Shown piece by piece: positions 25,921 through 35,849 of a DNA stretch of 64,000 nucleotides. The notes beneath the pieces were generated by a model. That model was not told the DNA's origin, did no database searches, and saw only the letters and a program-made list of their open reading frames with translations. The stretch's first letter is position 1. Each line of letters begins with the position of its first letter. The stretch lies in assembly GCA_035345875.1 (NCBI GenBank), contig DAORDH010000001.1, positions 1-64,000 on the forward strand. Direction: 5' to 3'. Made by a program: the position numbers and the translations under genes. This DNA comes from UBA2033 sp035345875. Its GTDB lineage: Bacteria; Spirochaetota; Leptospiria; Leptospirales; Leptospiraceae.

Positions 25921-26553
25921 ATGAGTAAGGATTTATTTACTGATCTTACGGAAGATGAAGTTGCTTATTACTATACACTCTTAAACGAAGAAGTAACAAA
26001 CTATGACTGTGGTAGTCTATGCAAAGGGGATAATAACGGTGTCCCTTTCTGCTGTATTACTGAAAATGCAGTTCCACTTCTATACAAAAAAGAATTTGCC
26101 CTATTAAAATCTAGATCTGATTTATGGTCAGTTTGGAATCCTACAGATCCAAAGGAAAGAAAATTAATAGATGAACATGATGATGAGAACACTGTCTTTT
26201 GTAAATGCAAAGGAGTTCAGTTTTGCGAAAGAGACAATCGTTCCATTAGTTGTAGAACATTTCCACTTGAACCTTATATTGATAAAAGAGGAGTCTTTGT
26301 AGGACTTGTTTTTATGAAAGAGTTTACTACGGGCTGTCCACTTACTCAGAGAAGTTTTGATATAAGACAAGAATTTATCGACAATCATTTCATTTTCTGG
26401 GAAAAGTTAATGCTTAGAAGACCCTCTGAATTTGAAACATACACAAAATCATCAAAGTCTTATCGCCTATCGCGTTCTAAAACAAAAAAAGAATTTCCAA
26501 TTCTATTTCCATCTCATCTGAAAGGGAAAGATTATTTAAAAAAATATCTTTAA
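25921..26553 (+). CDS. YkgJ-type cysteine-cluster protein
   Basis: 210 residues with a Cys pattern typical of the zinc/iron-chelating CxxxCxxCC family. DCGSLCKGDNNGVPFCC (residues about 28-45), VFCKCKGVQFCE (about 93-104) and SCRTFPLEPY (about 112) contain the eight or more cysteines expected. ISCRTFPLEPY matches the family's CRxFP ending. A protein- or tRNA-modification partner role has been suggested for relatives but is not settled. Cytoplasmic, no signal peptide. It precedes obg by 20 bases, so it may share that transcript. Confidence 0.6.
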   Translation: MSKDLFTDLTEDEVAYYYTLLNEEVTNYDCGSLCKGDNNGVPFCCITENAVPLLYKKEFALLKSRSDLWSVWNPTDPKERKLIDEHDDENTVFCKCKGVQFCERDNRSISCRTFPLEPYIDKRGVFVGLVFMKEFTTGCPLTQRSFDIRQEFIDNHFIFWEKLMLRRPSEFETYTKSSKSYRLSRSKTKKEFPILFPSHLKGKDYLKKYL

Positions 26554-26573
26554 AATACTGTTACGAGTAAACT

Positions 26574-27620
26574 ATGTCAAAATTTATAGATGAAGTCATT
26601 ATACAATTAAAAGCGGGAGATGGGGGACCGGGTGCGATTTCCTTTCGACATGAAAAATTCGTAGAATTTGGTGGACCGGATGGTGGCGATGGAGGAAAGG
26701 GAGGAGATCTATACCTTATTTCAGACTCCGCTGTTCAAACTCTCGATAAATATATTCCTTTGAAAGTGTATAAAGCAAGTTCCGGTGTACATGGGGGAGC
26801 TCGAAATTCTAGTGGTGCAAATAGTGATGATCTTTTTTTAAAAGTTCCAGTTGGAACTCAAGTGATCGATGAAGACACAGAAGAGATTCTTCATGATTTT
26901 CTAAAAGATGAAGAGCGTTTTTGTGTAGTGAAAGGGGGCAGAGGGGGAAAAGGAAATGCATTTTTCAAATCCTCTACACATCAAACTCCTAGATTTGCCC
27001 AACCAGGAGAGGAGGGCGAAATGCGGAAAATTCGTCTTAGCCTCAAGTTACTAGCTGATATCGGAATAGTAGGTCTTCCAAATGCAGGTAAGTCTACTCT
27101 TTTAAGTAAAATTACACATGCTCATCCCAAAATTGCCGGATATGCTTTTACAACATTAATTCCGAATTTAGGGGTTGTTACAAGACCCGACGAAAGTCGT
27201 TATACGATAGCCGATATTCCTGGAATTATAGAAGGGGCAAGTCAAGGACATGGTCTTGGATTGTCTTTTTTAAAACACATTGAAAGAGTAAAAGGAATAC
27301 TCTATTTATTTGATGGAAGCAGTGTAGATATTGAATCAGAGTTTAAAATGCTACAAAATGAGTTAAAGACTTATAATAAGGCGCTTCTTAAAAAACCAAG
27401 CATAATCGTTCTAAATAAAATTGATATTTGGGAAGATGAAAAATTTACAAAAGAATTAGTAAAAAGATACTCTAAGCTAGGAACAGTGATTCCAATTTCT
27501 GCACAGAATGAAATCAATTTAAATAAACTTTTAGAAACGATAGATACAAAACTTATCAAAAAAATTGATAAGAAAAAACCAAGAGCCAAAAAAGTGGTAA
27601 TAAGCTCAGATGAAACGTAA
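26574..27620 (+). CDS. obgE: Obg-family ribosome-assembly GTPase
   Basis: 348 residues. The Gly-rich Obg fold occupies residues 1-155 (AGDGGPGAISFRHEKFVEFGG, DGGDGGKGGD, VKGGRGGKGNAFF). The G domain follows with G1 GLPNAGKST near 166, G3 DIPGIIEGAS and G4 NKID. There is no C-terminal OCT domain, only a Lys-rich tail. Obg proteins act in 50S maturation and stress control. The stop overlaps the proB start by 11 bases, the classic obg-proB pairing. Confidence 0.97.
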   Translation: MSKFIDEVIIQLKAGDGGPGAISFRHEKFVEFGGPDGGDGGKGGDLYLISDSAVQTLDKYIPLKVYKASSGVHGGARNSSGANSDDLFLKVPVGTQVIDEDTEEILHDFLKDEERFCVVKGGRGGKGNAFFKSSTHQTPRFAQPGEEGEMRKIRLSLKLLADIGIVGLPNAGKSTLLSKITHAHPKIAGYAFTTLIPNLGVVTRPDESRYTIADIPGIIEGASQGHGLGLSFLKHIERVKGILYLFDGSSVDIESEFKMLQNELKTYNKALLKKPSIIVLNKIDIWEDEKFTKELVKRYSKLGTVIPISAQNEINLNKLLETIDTKLIKKIDKKKPRAKKVVISSDET

Positions 27621-28443
27621 TGACTTTAATACTTATATAAAAAATGCCCAAAGGATAGTAATCAAAGTTGGATCTGCTCGTGTATCGGGTGATGAACGTC
27701 AAATGAATGATTTTCTATACAGTCTAGTAGGCGATATACGACAACTCTTTGATGATAAAAAGGAAATTATATTAGTTTCTAGTGGTGCAGTTGCACAGGG
27801 AAAAAAGATCATGTCCGATCATTCCGGAAAGACATTTGATAAAAAAACAATCATTGAGCGTCAAGCACTTGCTGCAATTGGACAAAGTAGACTTATGAGT
27901 CTTTATGAAACATTTTTTTCTAGGGTAAATATTCCTATCTCACAAATCCTCTTTGGAATGCTAGATGTAAAAGAGACAGTTGGAGCCGAAAATTTAAGAA
28001 ATACTTTTAATCAATTAATCGGTTGGAAGATTCTCCCAATTGTAAATGAAAATGATTCTATAGCCACAGAAGAGTTGAAATTAGGGGATAATGATATATT
28101 ATCTGCTTTAGTTACTCTTTTAATGCAGGCAGATTTACTCATTATTTTGACAGGCGTGAATGGTTTTAATAGAAATGGAAAGGATGTATCCTTTTTACAG
28201 GAAGTGTCCGATAAAGATTTAACATTTGCAAAAGGTCCTGATGGTCCTGGAACAGGTGGAATGAATACCAAGTTAAAAGCAGGCAAATTATTATTATCCG
28301 CCAATATACCTACAGCGATTATCAATGGAAAAGAGAAACATTGTATTACAAGTTTCATCCAGGAAAACAAAAGAGGAACACTAATCGCAAATGGAAAAAA
28401 GCCTAAAAAAATTAAAATAGAAGAAATTCAAAAACTATTCTAA
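27610..28443 (+). CDS. proB: Glutamate 5-kinase, short form without PUA domain
   Basis: 277 residues of the amino-acid-kinase fold. It phosphorylates glutamate in the first step of proline synthesis. VIKVGSARVSGD starts the fold; LVSSGAVAQGKK, NENDSIA and FGDND-like KLGDNDILSALVT, and GTGGMNTKLKAGKL, give the glutamate- and ATP-binding loops. The C-terminal PUA domain of the Escherichia coli enzyme is missing, which may alter feedback by proline. It overlaps obg by 11 bases and, convergently, PrsW by 4 bases. No proA in the window. Confidence 0.94.
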   Translation: MKRNDFNTYIKNAQRIVIKVGSARVSGDERQMNDFLYSLVGDIRQLFDDKKEIILVSSGAVAQGKKIMSDHSGKTFDKKTIIERQALAAIGQSRLMSLYETFFSRVNIPISQILFGMLDVKETVGAENLRNTFNQLIGWKILPIVNENDSIATEELKLGDNDILSALVTLLMQADLLIILTGVNGFNRNGKDVSFLQEVSDKDLTFAKGPDGPGTGGMNTKLKAGKLLLSANIPTAIINGKEKHCITSFIQENKRGTLIANGKKPKKIKIEEIQKLF

Positions 28444-29303
28444 TCTAAATCAGCATTACAGTCTGGACATTTACTTTCAGAAATAGGAACTTTCGATAGA
28501 CATTGACTACAAATTTTATAAAAATTTTGAGTCAAGTTCATACCACAAGATTTACATTTAATTGCATCTATAGGATTCATTGTTCCACAATTCACACAAG
28601 TCCCTGCTTTTAAAAAAGGACTTTGGGTAGATAAATAATTCAATTTTTTCTGAATTGTGTTAAACATAAAATAGGAAAAAGTAGCGCTAATCAATAGAGG
28701 TAAATAAGGATTTGCTATATAAAATTGAAAGAAATCATAAGTAGCGTGAAGAACTGCAGCTAGAACTACAGCGGGTCGCATAGAATCTAGATAGTTTTTT
28801 CCATGTAAAAATTTAACTTCTGCAATTTTATATCCCCATATAGCAGCGAGACCTATATGTAAAGGCATAGCGGTTAACGATCTTAGAACTAAATTAAATA
28901 ATCCATTTTCCCTAGCGTATTGAAAGTTTTCAAATACAGAAAAACCTAGACCAACGGAGGTTGCATAAATCACTGCATCAATTGGTTCATCTAGATCCTT
29001 TAAATTTCTTACCAAAAGGTAGGTTATATAGGCTTTTATAATCTCTTCGTTAAATCCCACAAACGTAGATAGAATAAAACTTTTTTGAAAACTTAGAGTC
29101 ATTGAAGAAATTGGAATTCCGGATAAGTAGGAAAAAATACTATTTAGTGTTCCAGCGGCAACTGTGCTAATGAGTCCACCTAAAAAAATAATTTTTATAA
29201 CTACTAAAATTGGCTCAGGCTCTACACGATCATGTTGATATAAAAAACGCAGCCAAATTCCACCGCTGACTAATACAGAGAGTATTAATACAATTAAATC
29301 CAT
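28440..29303 (-). CDS. PrsW-family membrane metalloprotease with zinc ribbons
   Basis: 287 residues. About eight membrane helices contain GFNEEIIKAY near residue 90 (the EExxK motif), LTAMPLHIGLAAIWGY and LHATYDFFQFY, the conserved Glu, His and Asp positions of the PrsW/CPBP-like intramembrane protease family. PrsW relatives cleave anti-sigma factors; the target here is unknown. The C-terminus adds two zinc ribbons (CVNCGTMNPIDAIKCKSCG and CSQC...CPDC), an unusual soluble tail. Convergent with proB. Confidence 0.8.
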   Translation of the reverse strand: MDLIVLILSVLVSGGIWLRFLYQHDRVEPEPILVVIKIIFLGGLISTVAAGTLNSIFSYLSGIPISSMTLSFQKSFILSTFVGFNEEIIKAYITYLLVRNLKDLDEPIDAVIYATSVGLGFSVFENFQYARENGLFNLVLRSLTAMPLHIGLAAIWGYKIAEVKFLHGKNYLDSMRPAVVLAAVLHATYDFFQFYIANPYLPLLISATFSYFMFNTIQKKLNYLSTQSPFLKAGTCVNCGTMNPIDAIKCKSCGMNLTQNFYKICSQCLSKVPISESKCPDCNADLD

Positions 29304-29377
29304 TCCAATACAGTGTTCTTTTAACTAATCCTGTCAAGCTTCAAATCAAAAGAATTAGGAAAGGATTCTATTTTATC

Positions 29378-29776
29378 TTATTTGGAACTAACATTGAAAA
29401 TATCTCGAATTAATTGATTGGAGATAGGTTTTGATAGAAAAGCCTTTATCAATGGATTAACGGAAGATTTATATTTATCTAAACTGTCGATAGAGGAAGA
29501 GACAACATAAATTGGTAAATACTTCTCAATAATACTTAAATGGACATTCAACGCTTCCAAGATTTCCCATCCATTCATTTCAGGCATATTGATATCTAAA
29601 AACATGGCAGCAGGAACGGGATTTATAATAAATTCAGTCTTAATAAACTGAACAGCTTTGATGGGATTAACAAAAGATTTTACCGTTGTGTTTTTAAAAT
29701 TTGATTTAAATACGGATTCATTTATAAAATTATTTATTTCATCATCATCAACTTGAATAATTAAAGAGGGTATCAT
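29378..29776 (-). CDS. Stand-alone CheY-like response regulator
   Basis: 132 residues, a single receiver domain and no output domain. VDDDEINNFI at the start holds the acidic pair, FLDINMPEMNGWE near residue 65 the phospho-acceptor Asp, and FLSKPIS the Lys. It starts 3 bases after the stop of the upstream kinase fragment, so it is the natural partner of that kinase. Regulators of this stand-alone form often act as phospho-relay or fine-tuning parts. Confidence 0.85.
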   Translation of the reverse strand: MIPSLIIQVDDDEINNFINESVFKSNFKNTTVKSFVNPIKAVQFIKTEFIINPVPAAMFLDINMPEMNGWEILEALNVHLSIIEKYLPIYVVSSSIDSLDKYKSSVNPLIKAFLSKPISNQLIRDIFNVSSK

Positions 29777-29778
29777 AT

Positions 29779-30720
29779 TTAAATCAAAGGTAATTCTATA
29801 GTAAATGTAGTGCCTTTTAGTAATTCGCTTTCAACTTTTATAGTTCCACCAAGCAGTTCAACCTGTGTTTTGGTCATATAAAGACCAACACCTTTTCCTT
29901 CAATATCCAAATGAAATCTTTTATACAATCCAAATATTTTATCTGCATATTTTTTAAGATCAATCCCACGCCCGTTATCCGAGAATTCTAGTATTATTTT
30001 AAAATCTTTTTTATAAGATTTTATATGTATGACTGGAGGAACGCCTGCTTTCGCATATCGTATACTATTTATAATCATATTTGAAAAGATACTATGCAAA
30101 TATCCTTTTAGTGATGTGATCTCATCTATTTCAGTAAAATCTACATCAACGGTTGCTTGTGTTTCTGCAATTAGGCTTTCTAGACTAATATAGATTGAAT
30201 CAACAAGCGCAGAAAGTTTTACTAATTGCTTTTCTTCTCTAATTTGTTTTCTGATTTGTAAAATCTCACTCAAATCTGTAATTACATTATCTAAATTTTG
30301 AGAAGCTTTATATAGATTATTGATAATTAGTCTTGTTGTTTCATTTTCGATCTGTGTTTCTTTAAGTAAATTAGTTAAGCCTAAAATATTTGCAAGAGGT
30401 GCACGTAAGTTATGAGAAACTATATATGAAAATTGTTCCAAGTCTTTGTTTCTTTGGGCTAAACTATTTAAAAGTCTCTCTCTTTCCATTTCTCTTTTTT
30501 TGCGCTCTGAAATTTCAGAACAAACAGCCATGATAGATTGGTCTTTATTATTCGAATCATTGATTGGAAAAATGCTAGTCTCAAGCCAGATAGTTTTTCC
30601 GGTCTTCGTTAGTAATTGAATTTCTCCATGCCAAATTCTATTATTATCAATTTCATTCCAAATAGACTCTATTTGTTTAGGATCTAGGTTTTTTGAATCT
30701 AAAAATTTAAATTTGAGATT
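29779..30720 (-). pseudogene. 3' part of the split CheB-CheR-PAS kinase: end of PAS plus histidine kinase
   Basis: Reading on in the same frame past the TAA at 30721-30723, the sequence continues as PAS (IWHGEIQLLTKTGKTIWLET, then AVCSEISERKKREMER) followed by a HisKA domain with FSYIVSHNLRAPLANI (phospho-His) and a HATPase domain with DNGRGIDLKKYADKIF and KGVGLYMTKTQVELLGG. It could be translated alone from an ATG at 30529-30531 (MAVCSEI), giving a 250-residue kinase without sensor. It ends 3 bases before the response regulator. Confidence 0.8.
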
Positions 30721-33700
30721 TTAGAACTCTTGTTTATCATATTCAGCTAATTGGATAAAATTATCATTTGCCTCTATGGCAATTCCGTTTCTATTTCCAA
30801 TGATTACAATATTACTTAAGTATAGGGCATTTTTAAGACGCTCTTGAGTGCTTAGCATCTTCTTTTGCTCGGATAAATCTCGTATAATTGTGCAGATTCT
30901 ATACATTCCATTTGCTAATATGAATATACTGCTATAAATTTCACACGAGAATAACTCTCCAGATTTTCGAATTGCAAATGTCTCTCCTTGAAATTTACCA
31001 TTTGTTTTCAAAAAATTAAAACCGTTAGTAGTTAAAGGATCATTTTCTGGAAATAAACTTCTTAAAGTAACATTGGAAAACTCGGAATCTAGATATCCAA
31101 ATATTATATTTGCTGAAGCATTTGTCTTTATGACTTCTCCAGTAAAATAGCTAATTAGAATCGCATCTTTATTATTCTCATAAATAGATCTAAATAAGTC
31201 TTCACTTTCTTTTAGTTTTATTTCGGACTCTTTTATGGTAGTGATATTTTGGAATGTCCCAAATAGTTTAATGACTTTATTATATACAGATACCGGTTTG
31301 CATGTTGCTCGAATCCAGAGTGGTGAGTTTGTAGTAGATTTAGCTTTTAATTCTAAATCAAATGCTTCACCTGCTGTTAAGGTTTTTGCAATGGAGTTTT
31401 TAAAGATAACACCTGCTTCATCTAAAAATAAATTAGCCATATTTTCTATGGAAAGCTTATAGGATGAATCTACTCCAAATACTTTATAGGTTTCTTCTGT
31501 CCATGATAGTTCTTGTGTAATCGAATCGAATTGCCATCCACCTACACTAGCTGACTCTTGCGTTTCTTCTAAAAGATTTTTGTATTTTTTATTTTCAGTA
31601 ATGTCTCGAATAGACGTTATTTGATACTTCGTTCCATCATTTTGAACTAAAAGAGAAGCAGATGCATAAATATCTACTAAAGATTTATCCTTTCTTTGGA
31701 TCGTCCATTCTGCATTTAAATCTTTTCCTGTATTTATAAATTTATCTAAAATTTCTACAAAATTAGGTTTAAAGTCATCAGAAACAACTTTATTAAAGTG
31801 GAACCCAATTAGTTCTTCTTTGGGATATCCAAATATTTCACAACCCACTTTATTTATATTAACGAAATGTCCATTTTTATCTGAGATTGCAATACCAATC
31901 GAGTTTGTTTCAAATACAGATGCTAGTAGATTTTCAGAGGATGACAATTCGATCTGTAAATTTCTGAGATTTGTTATATCTAAAAGTGATAATGAGATAC
32001 TATCTATGATACCACCTTCTTTAATGATAGGAGTAACGTTATATATATAGCTAACCATTGTTTGGTCATGCTTTAGGATTCTTTGTTCGCCGTTACTTGA
32101 TTTTCCTTTCAAAGCTTCTGTAAAATTATCTCTAAATTTTTCTAGATTATCAGCGGAGATATATTCAAAAATAGGATCCCCTTCTTTTAATGTTTTATTA
32201 TAAATTTTCTTTATTGTTTCACTTGCTGTAACATTGAATGCTAAAATTGTATATGCTTTATCAATTAAAAAGAAACTTTGCAATGTATTATCGAGTAATG
32301 CCTTTTCATTTGCTTTTGCATTCATTAAAAGTTTGTCTTTTTCTTCTAGCTCATCGTTAGCCGCTTTCAATTCTGCATATGCAATTTGAATTTCCTCATT
32401 TGTGGATTGTAATTCTTCATTGGATGTTTCTAATTCTTCATTTGAAGATTGCAACTCCTCATTTGTAGATTGCATTTCTTCATTGAGAGATTGCAATTCT
32501 TCATTTGATGTTTCGAGTTCTTCAATATAGGTTTGTAAATGTTCTCTAGTAGCCTGCAGTTCATGTTCTAGTTCTAGAATACGAGGATTTTCATCGCTTA
32601 TTTTATCTGAAATTGATATGACAGGAGTAAAATCTTCCATGTCTTGTTTCTCAAAGATTACTAGAAACAAATCTTTAGTGCTTTCTGAGAATAACAGCGG
32701 TTTTACTTTGATTCTAACAAAGTGTTGATTTCCATAAAAAGCAAATTTAAGCACACCTGTTCTTTGCTGAATTCTATCACGGATCGCTTTTGTAAGAATC
32801 GATCTAATCTCGATTAATAAATCTTTATGAATTAATTTGAAAATATTAGCATTCATTGCTCCTTCTGAAATGCTAATATAGAGACCAACGTCTCCTGAAA
32901 TCTCCTGAATATCAAGAGCGTCATTTACTATTATGTATGGATATTCAAAGGTATTAAAGATTGTTTCTTTAATAATTTCAACGAGTGACAATTCGCCTTT
33001 TTGTCTTGGAATTACAGGGCTTGCATAAACTTTTGACTCAGGTCGAAATCCATTGAATTGGACTGCGTGTAGTTTTCCTCCACGCTTTCTTTGGAAAATT
33101 TTAGATTTTGCATCTTCTGTAGAGAATAAATCTGTGTATTGTCCGACTGTTTCTGATTTACCTAAAAACAAATATCCATTAGGTTTTAATGCATAATGAA
33201 ACAATGGAATGATTTGTTTTTGCAGTTCGGGACCAAAATAAATAAGTAAATTTCTACAACAAAGTAGATCTAGTTTTAAAAATGGTGGATTGCTTGTTAA
33301 ATCATGTTTAGAAAAGAGAACCATCGAACGAATTGATTTTAAAAGTTCATATTGGTTTCCTTTTTTAATAAAGAACTGATTTACTAAATCCTCTGAAACC
33401 TCGCTTAGAGAATCGGAAGAATAAATTCCTTTTCTTGCAATGGCAATTGCTTTTTCGTCTATATCTGTTGCAAAGATTTGAATGTTGAAATCAGAGACTT
33501 TCTCTTTCAAATTTTTTGCTAGAAGAATTGCAATAGAGTAGGCTTCTTCGCCTGTCGCACAACCTGGAGCCCAGATTCGAATGGGTTCGCCTTCTGGCTT
33601 AGAATTTAAGATTTTTAAAATTACTTTTTCGAACTCAATAAATGCAGCGGAGTCTCTAAAGAAAGAGGTAACTCCAATCAAAATCATATTGAAGAGAGAA

Positions 33701-34497
33701 TCTAATTCTTGTGGATTCTTTTCTATATAAGTGAGGTAGTCTTCGAGAGAGGTAATTTTTAAAGTAGAGAGTCTTTTCTCTAGTCTTCTCCCTATCGTAG
33801 AAGATTTATAATTTGAGAAATTGGTTCCTGTTCTTTTCGATAATAGTTTAAAAATTGCTTGTTGGCTATTTGCGTTATTCTCTATATCAGAAATTTTAAT
33901 TTTCCTAGTATAGGATTCATTTTGAGCTATATCGAGTAATTCTTCTCCCATTTTATCCGGAGAAAGAACCATATCAACTAAACCTGTTTCTATAGATGCG
34001 AGAGGCATACCATTGTATTTCGCAGTTTGTGGTTCTTGAACAATCACCAGACCACCGGTAGCTTTTATATGACGAACTCCAATTGCCCCATCTGTTCCCG
34101 TTCCCGAGAGAATAATACCAATTACATTTTCCCCTAAGTCATCAGCTAGGGACTGAAATAAAACATCAACGGATGGCTTAGGACCAACTCCACCCTTTGG
34201 TCGTTGCAGCCACATTTTTCCTCCTGTTACACTGATTTCATTGTCTGGCGGAGTTATATAGACATTGTTTGGCTCAATGGAGTCTCCATTTTTTGCTTCT
34301 GTGACTGAAAGTTTGGTTTCTCTGCTCAGTAATTGAACAAGCATACTTTTGTGAGTGGGGCTTAAATGTTGTGCAATGATAAATGCAACATTGTTTAGAG
34401 TCTTTGGAAGGTGGGATAGTAAATCCTGTAATGCTTCTAATCCTCCGGCTGAGGAACCGACACCCGCTACATAAAATGCTTTTTTACTTTTTGCCAA
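30721..34497 (-). CDS. CheB-CheR-PAS hybrid signalling protein, C-terminus cut by TAA
   Basis: 1258 residues. A CheB methylesterase domain (about 1-190) has SSAGGLEAL, IAQHLSPTH and GTGTDGAIG, the Ser-His-Asp triad. A CheR methyltransferase domain (about 205-480) has GCATGEEAYS and the CRNLLIYF motif. A coiled coil of repeated ETSNEELQSLNEE units spans 645-735. PAS domains follow: IFGYPKEELIGF near 900, then two to three more. The last PAS is stopped at YDKQEF and continues in frame beyond the TAA. Full length would be about 1572 residues ending in a kinase. The TTG start at 34497 follows AAAGG. These fused proteins are thought to sense via PAS; CheB here lacks a receiver. Confidence 0.87.
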   Translation of the reverse strand: MAKSKKAFYVAGVGSSAGGLEALQDLLSHLPKTLNNVAFIIAQHLSPTHKSMLVQLLSRETKLSVTEAKNGDSIEPNNVYITPPDNEISVTGGKMWLQRPKGGVGPKPSVDVLFQSLADDLGENVIGIILSGTGTDGAIGVRHIKATGGLVIVQEPQTAKYNGMPLASIETGLVDMVLSPDKMGEELLDIAQNESYTRKIKISDIENNANSQQAIFKLLSKRTGTNFSNYKSSTIGRRLEKRLSTLKITSLEDYLTYIEKNPQELDSLFNMILIGVTSFFRDSAAFIEFEKVILKILNSKPEGEPIRIWAPGCATGEEAYSIAILLAKNLKEKVSDFNIQIFATDIDEKAIAIARKGIYSSDSLSEVSEDLVNQFFIKKGNQYELLKSIRSMVLFSKHDLTSNPPFLKLDLLCCRNLLIYFGPELQKQIIPLFHYALKPNGYLFLGKSETVGQYTDLFSTEDAKSKIFQRKRGGKLHAVQFNGFRPESKVYASPVIPRQKGELSLVEIIKETIFNTFEYPYIIVNDALDIQEISGDVGLYISISEGAMNANIFKLIHKDLLIEIRSILTKAIRDRIQQRTGVLKFAFYGNQHFVRIKVKPLLFSESTKDLFLVIFEKQDMEDFTPVISISDKISDENPRILELEHELQATREHLQTYIEELETSNEELQSLNEEMQSTNEELQSSNEELETSNEELQSTNEEIQIAYAELKAANDELEEKDKLLMNAKANEKALLDNTLQSFFLIDKAYTILAFNVTASETIKKIYNKTLKEGDPIFEYISADNLEKFRDNFTEALKGKSSNGEQRILKHDQTMVSYIYNVTPIIKEGGIIDSISLSLLDITNLRNLQIELSSSENLLASVFETNSIGIAISDKNGHFVNINKVGCEIFGYPKEELIGFHFNKVVSDDFKPNFVEILDKFINTGKDLNAEWTIQRKDKSLVDIYASASLLVQNDGTKYQITSIRDITENKKYKNLLEETQESASVGGWQFDSITQELSWTEETYKVFGVDSSYKLSIENMANLFLDEAGVIFKNSIAKTLTAGEAFDLELKAKSTTNSPLWIRATCKPVSVYNKVIKLFGTFQNITTIKESEIKLKESEDLFRSIYENNKDAILISYFTGEVIKTNASANIIFGYLDSEFSNVTLRSLFPENDPLTTNGFNFLKTNGKFQGETFAIRKSGELFSCEIYSSIFILANGMYRICTIIRDLSEQKKMLSTQERLKNALYLSNIVIIGNRNGIAIEANDNFIQLAEYDKQEF

Positions 34498-34771
34498 TTA
34501 AGATAACCTTTTTATCCAAGAATATTCCCGATTAATTTACATATAATCCAATAGTAATTTTTGAAAAGTATTTTTCTTATCTAGGAGTTTTTTCCATTTT
34601 AATAGTGTATTTTAATCTCTAGGCTGAGTTTGAGTTTTGTTATTTAAAATTGAATTTGGTTATATATATAAAGGGAAGATCACAAGGTAAACTTGACTTT
34701 ATTTCAATCTTTTTTGCGATTAACGTTCGAAGGCATAGTGTTTGAATTTTGCAATGATAAAAATCATAGAA

Positions 34772-35848
34772 CTAATGGAGGCTAAGTCCATTCTCAATAA
34801 GCCAATCAAACACTTCATTCATTTGAAAGCCTGCATATTTAGCTTGCTGCGGAATTAAACTAGTTTCAGTCATTCCAGGAAGAGTGTTAGTCTCTAAAAT
34901 ATAAGGCTTTCCATCTTGTATTATAAAATCAGTTCTAGAATAGCCTTTACAACCTAAAATTTTATGAGCCAGTAAAGCAGATTCGCGGATACTCGCTGTT
35001 AACTCGTCTGATATTCTAGCAGGAGTAATTTCTTCTGAGTGTCCTATTTGATACTTTGCTTTGTAATCAAAGAATTCACTTTTTGGAACAATTTCTGTTG
35101 GATGGAGAGCAATGACTTCAAAATCTCTACCTGTTTTTTTTTCGAGAACGCCGCACGAGACTTCTATTCCTGATATGTTTTCTTGGATTAGCACAGATTC
35201 CTCAGTATTAAATAGTTCTCTAAGTTTTGTTGCGACTTCTAGTATATTGTTTGCTTTTCCTACACCTACACTTGAACCTCCATGGGTTGGCTTTATAAAA
35301 ACGGGAAAGGTCAAATGAAAATTGTTTAAGAAGCCTTCTCCTTTTAAGGAAAATTCTTTTTTGTTTACATTCACGAAATTAGCAACCGTTAGACCAGCCG
35401 ATAAAAATAAATAGTTTGATCTTTCTTTGTCCATAGCGAGAGCGGAAGCAAGAACACCTGATCCTGTAAATGGGATGGAATACATTTGTAAAAAAGCTTG
35501 GATTACTCCATTCTCACCATCTCCCCCATGTAAACCTAGAAAAGCTATATCACAGTCGATATCCGAAATAGAAATTCCTTCGGAATGTAGGATTTGATTC
35601 TCTGCTATAAATTGTTTTTTAAATTCATCAGCTAAACTTTCGATAGGAAATGTTTTTTGGATACTTTGAATATTGGGATATTTCGCATCCTTACTTTCTG
35701 GGATAATCCAATTTCCTTTTTTATCAATCAGAATTGGAGTTACTTCATACTTTGATCTATCCAATGTATTAAAAATAAAATAAGAACTTTTGAGTGAAAT
35801 TTCGTGCTCGGAAGATTTTCCTCCGATTAAAAGAACAACTTTTATCAT
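34772..35848 (-). CDS. ddl: D-alanine--D-alanine ligase
   Basis: 358 residues from the ATG at 35848, one base past the cheR stop; an in-frame ATG at 35860 overlaps cheR. An ATP-grasp ligase making the D-Ala-D-Ala dipeptide for peptidoglycan. VLLIGGKSSEHEIS is the N-terminal motif, VFIKPTHGGSSVGVGK the ATP-binding loop, and ILETNTLPGMTETSLIPQQA the Mg/D-Ala site. Length fits the family. It is downstream of the chemotaxis methyltransferase gene, an unrelated function. Confidence 0.95.
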   Translation of the reverse strand: MIKVVLLIGGKSSEHEISLKSSYFIFNTLDRSKYEVTPILIDKKGNWIIPESKDAKYPNIQSIQKTFPIESLADEFKKQFIAENQILHSEGISISDIDCDIAFLGLHGGDGENGVIQAFLQMYSIPFTGSGVLASALAMDKERSNYLFLSAGLTVANFVNVNKKEFSLKGEGFLNNFHLTFPVFIKPTHGGSSVGVGKANNILEVATKLRELFNTEESVLIQENISGIEVSCGVLEKKTGRDFEVIALHPTEIVPKSEFFDYKAKYQIGHSEEITPARISDELTASIRESALLAHKILGCKGYSRTDFIIQDGKPYILETNTLPGMTETSLIPQQAKYAGFQMNEVFDWLIENGLSLH

Positions 35849-35849
35849 G

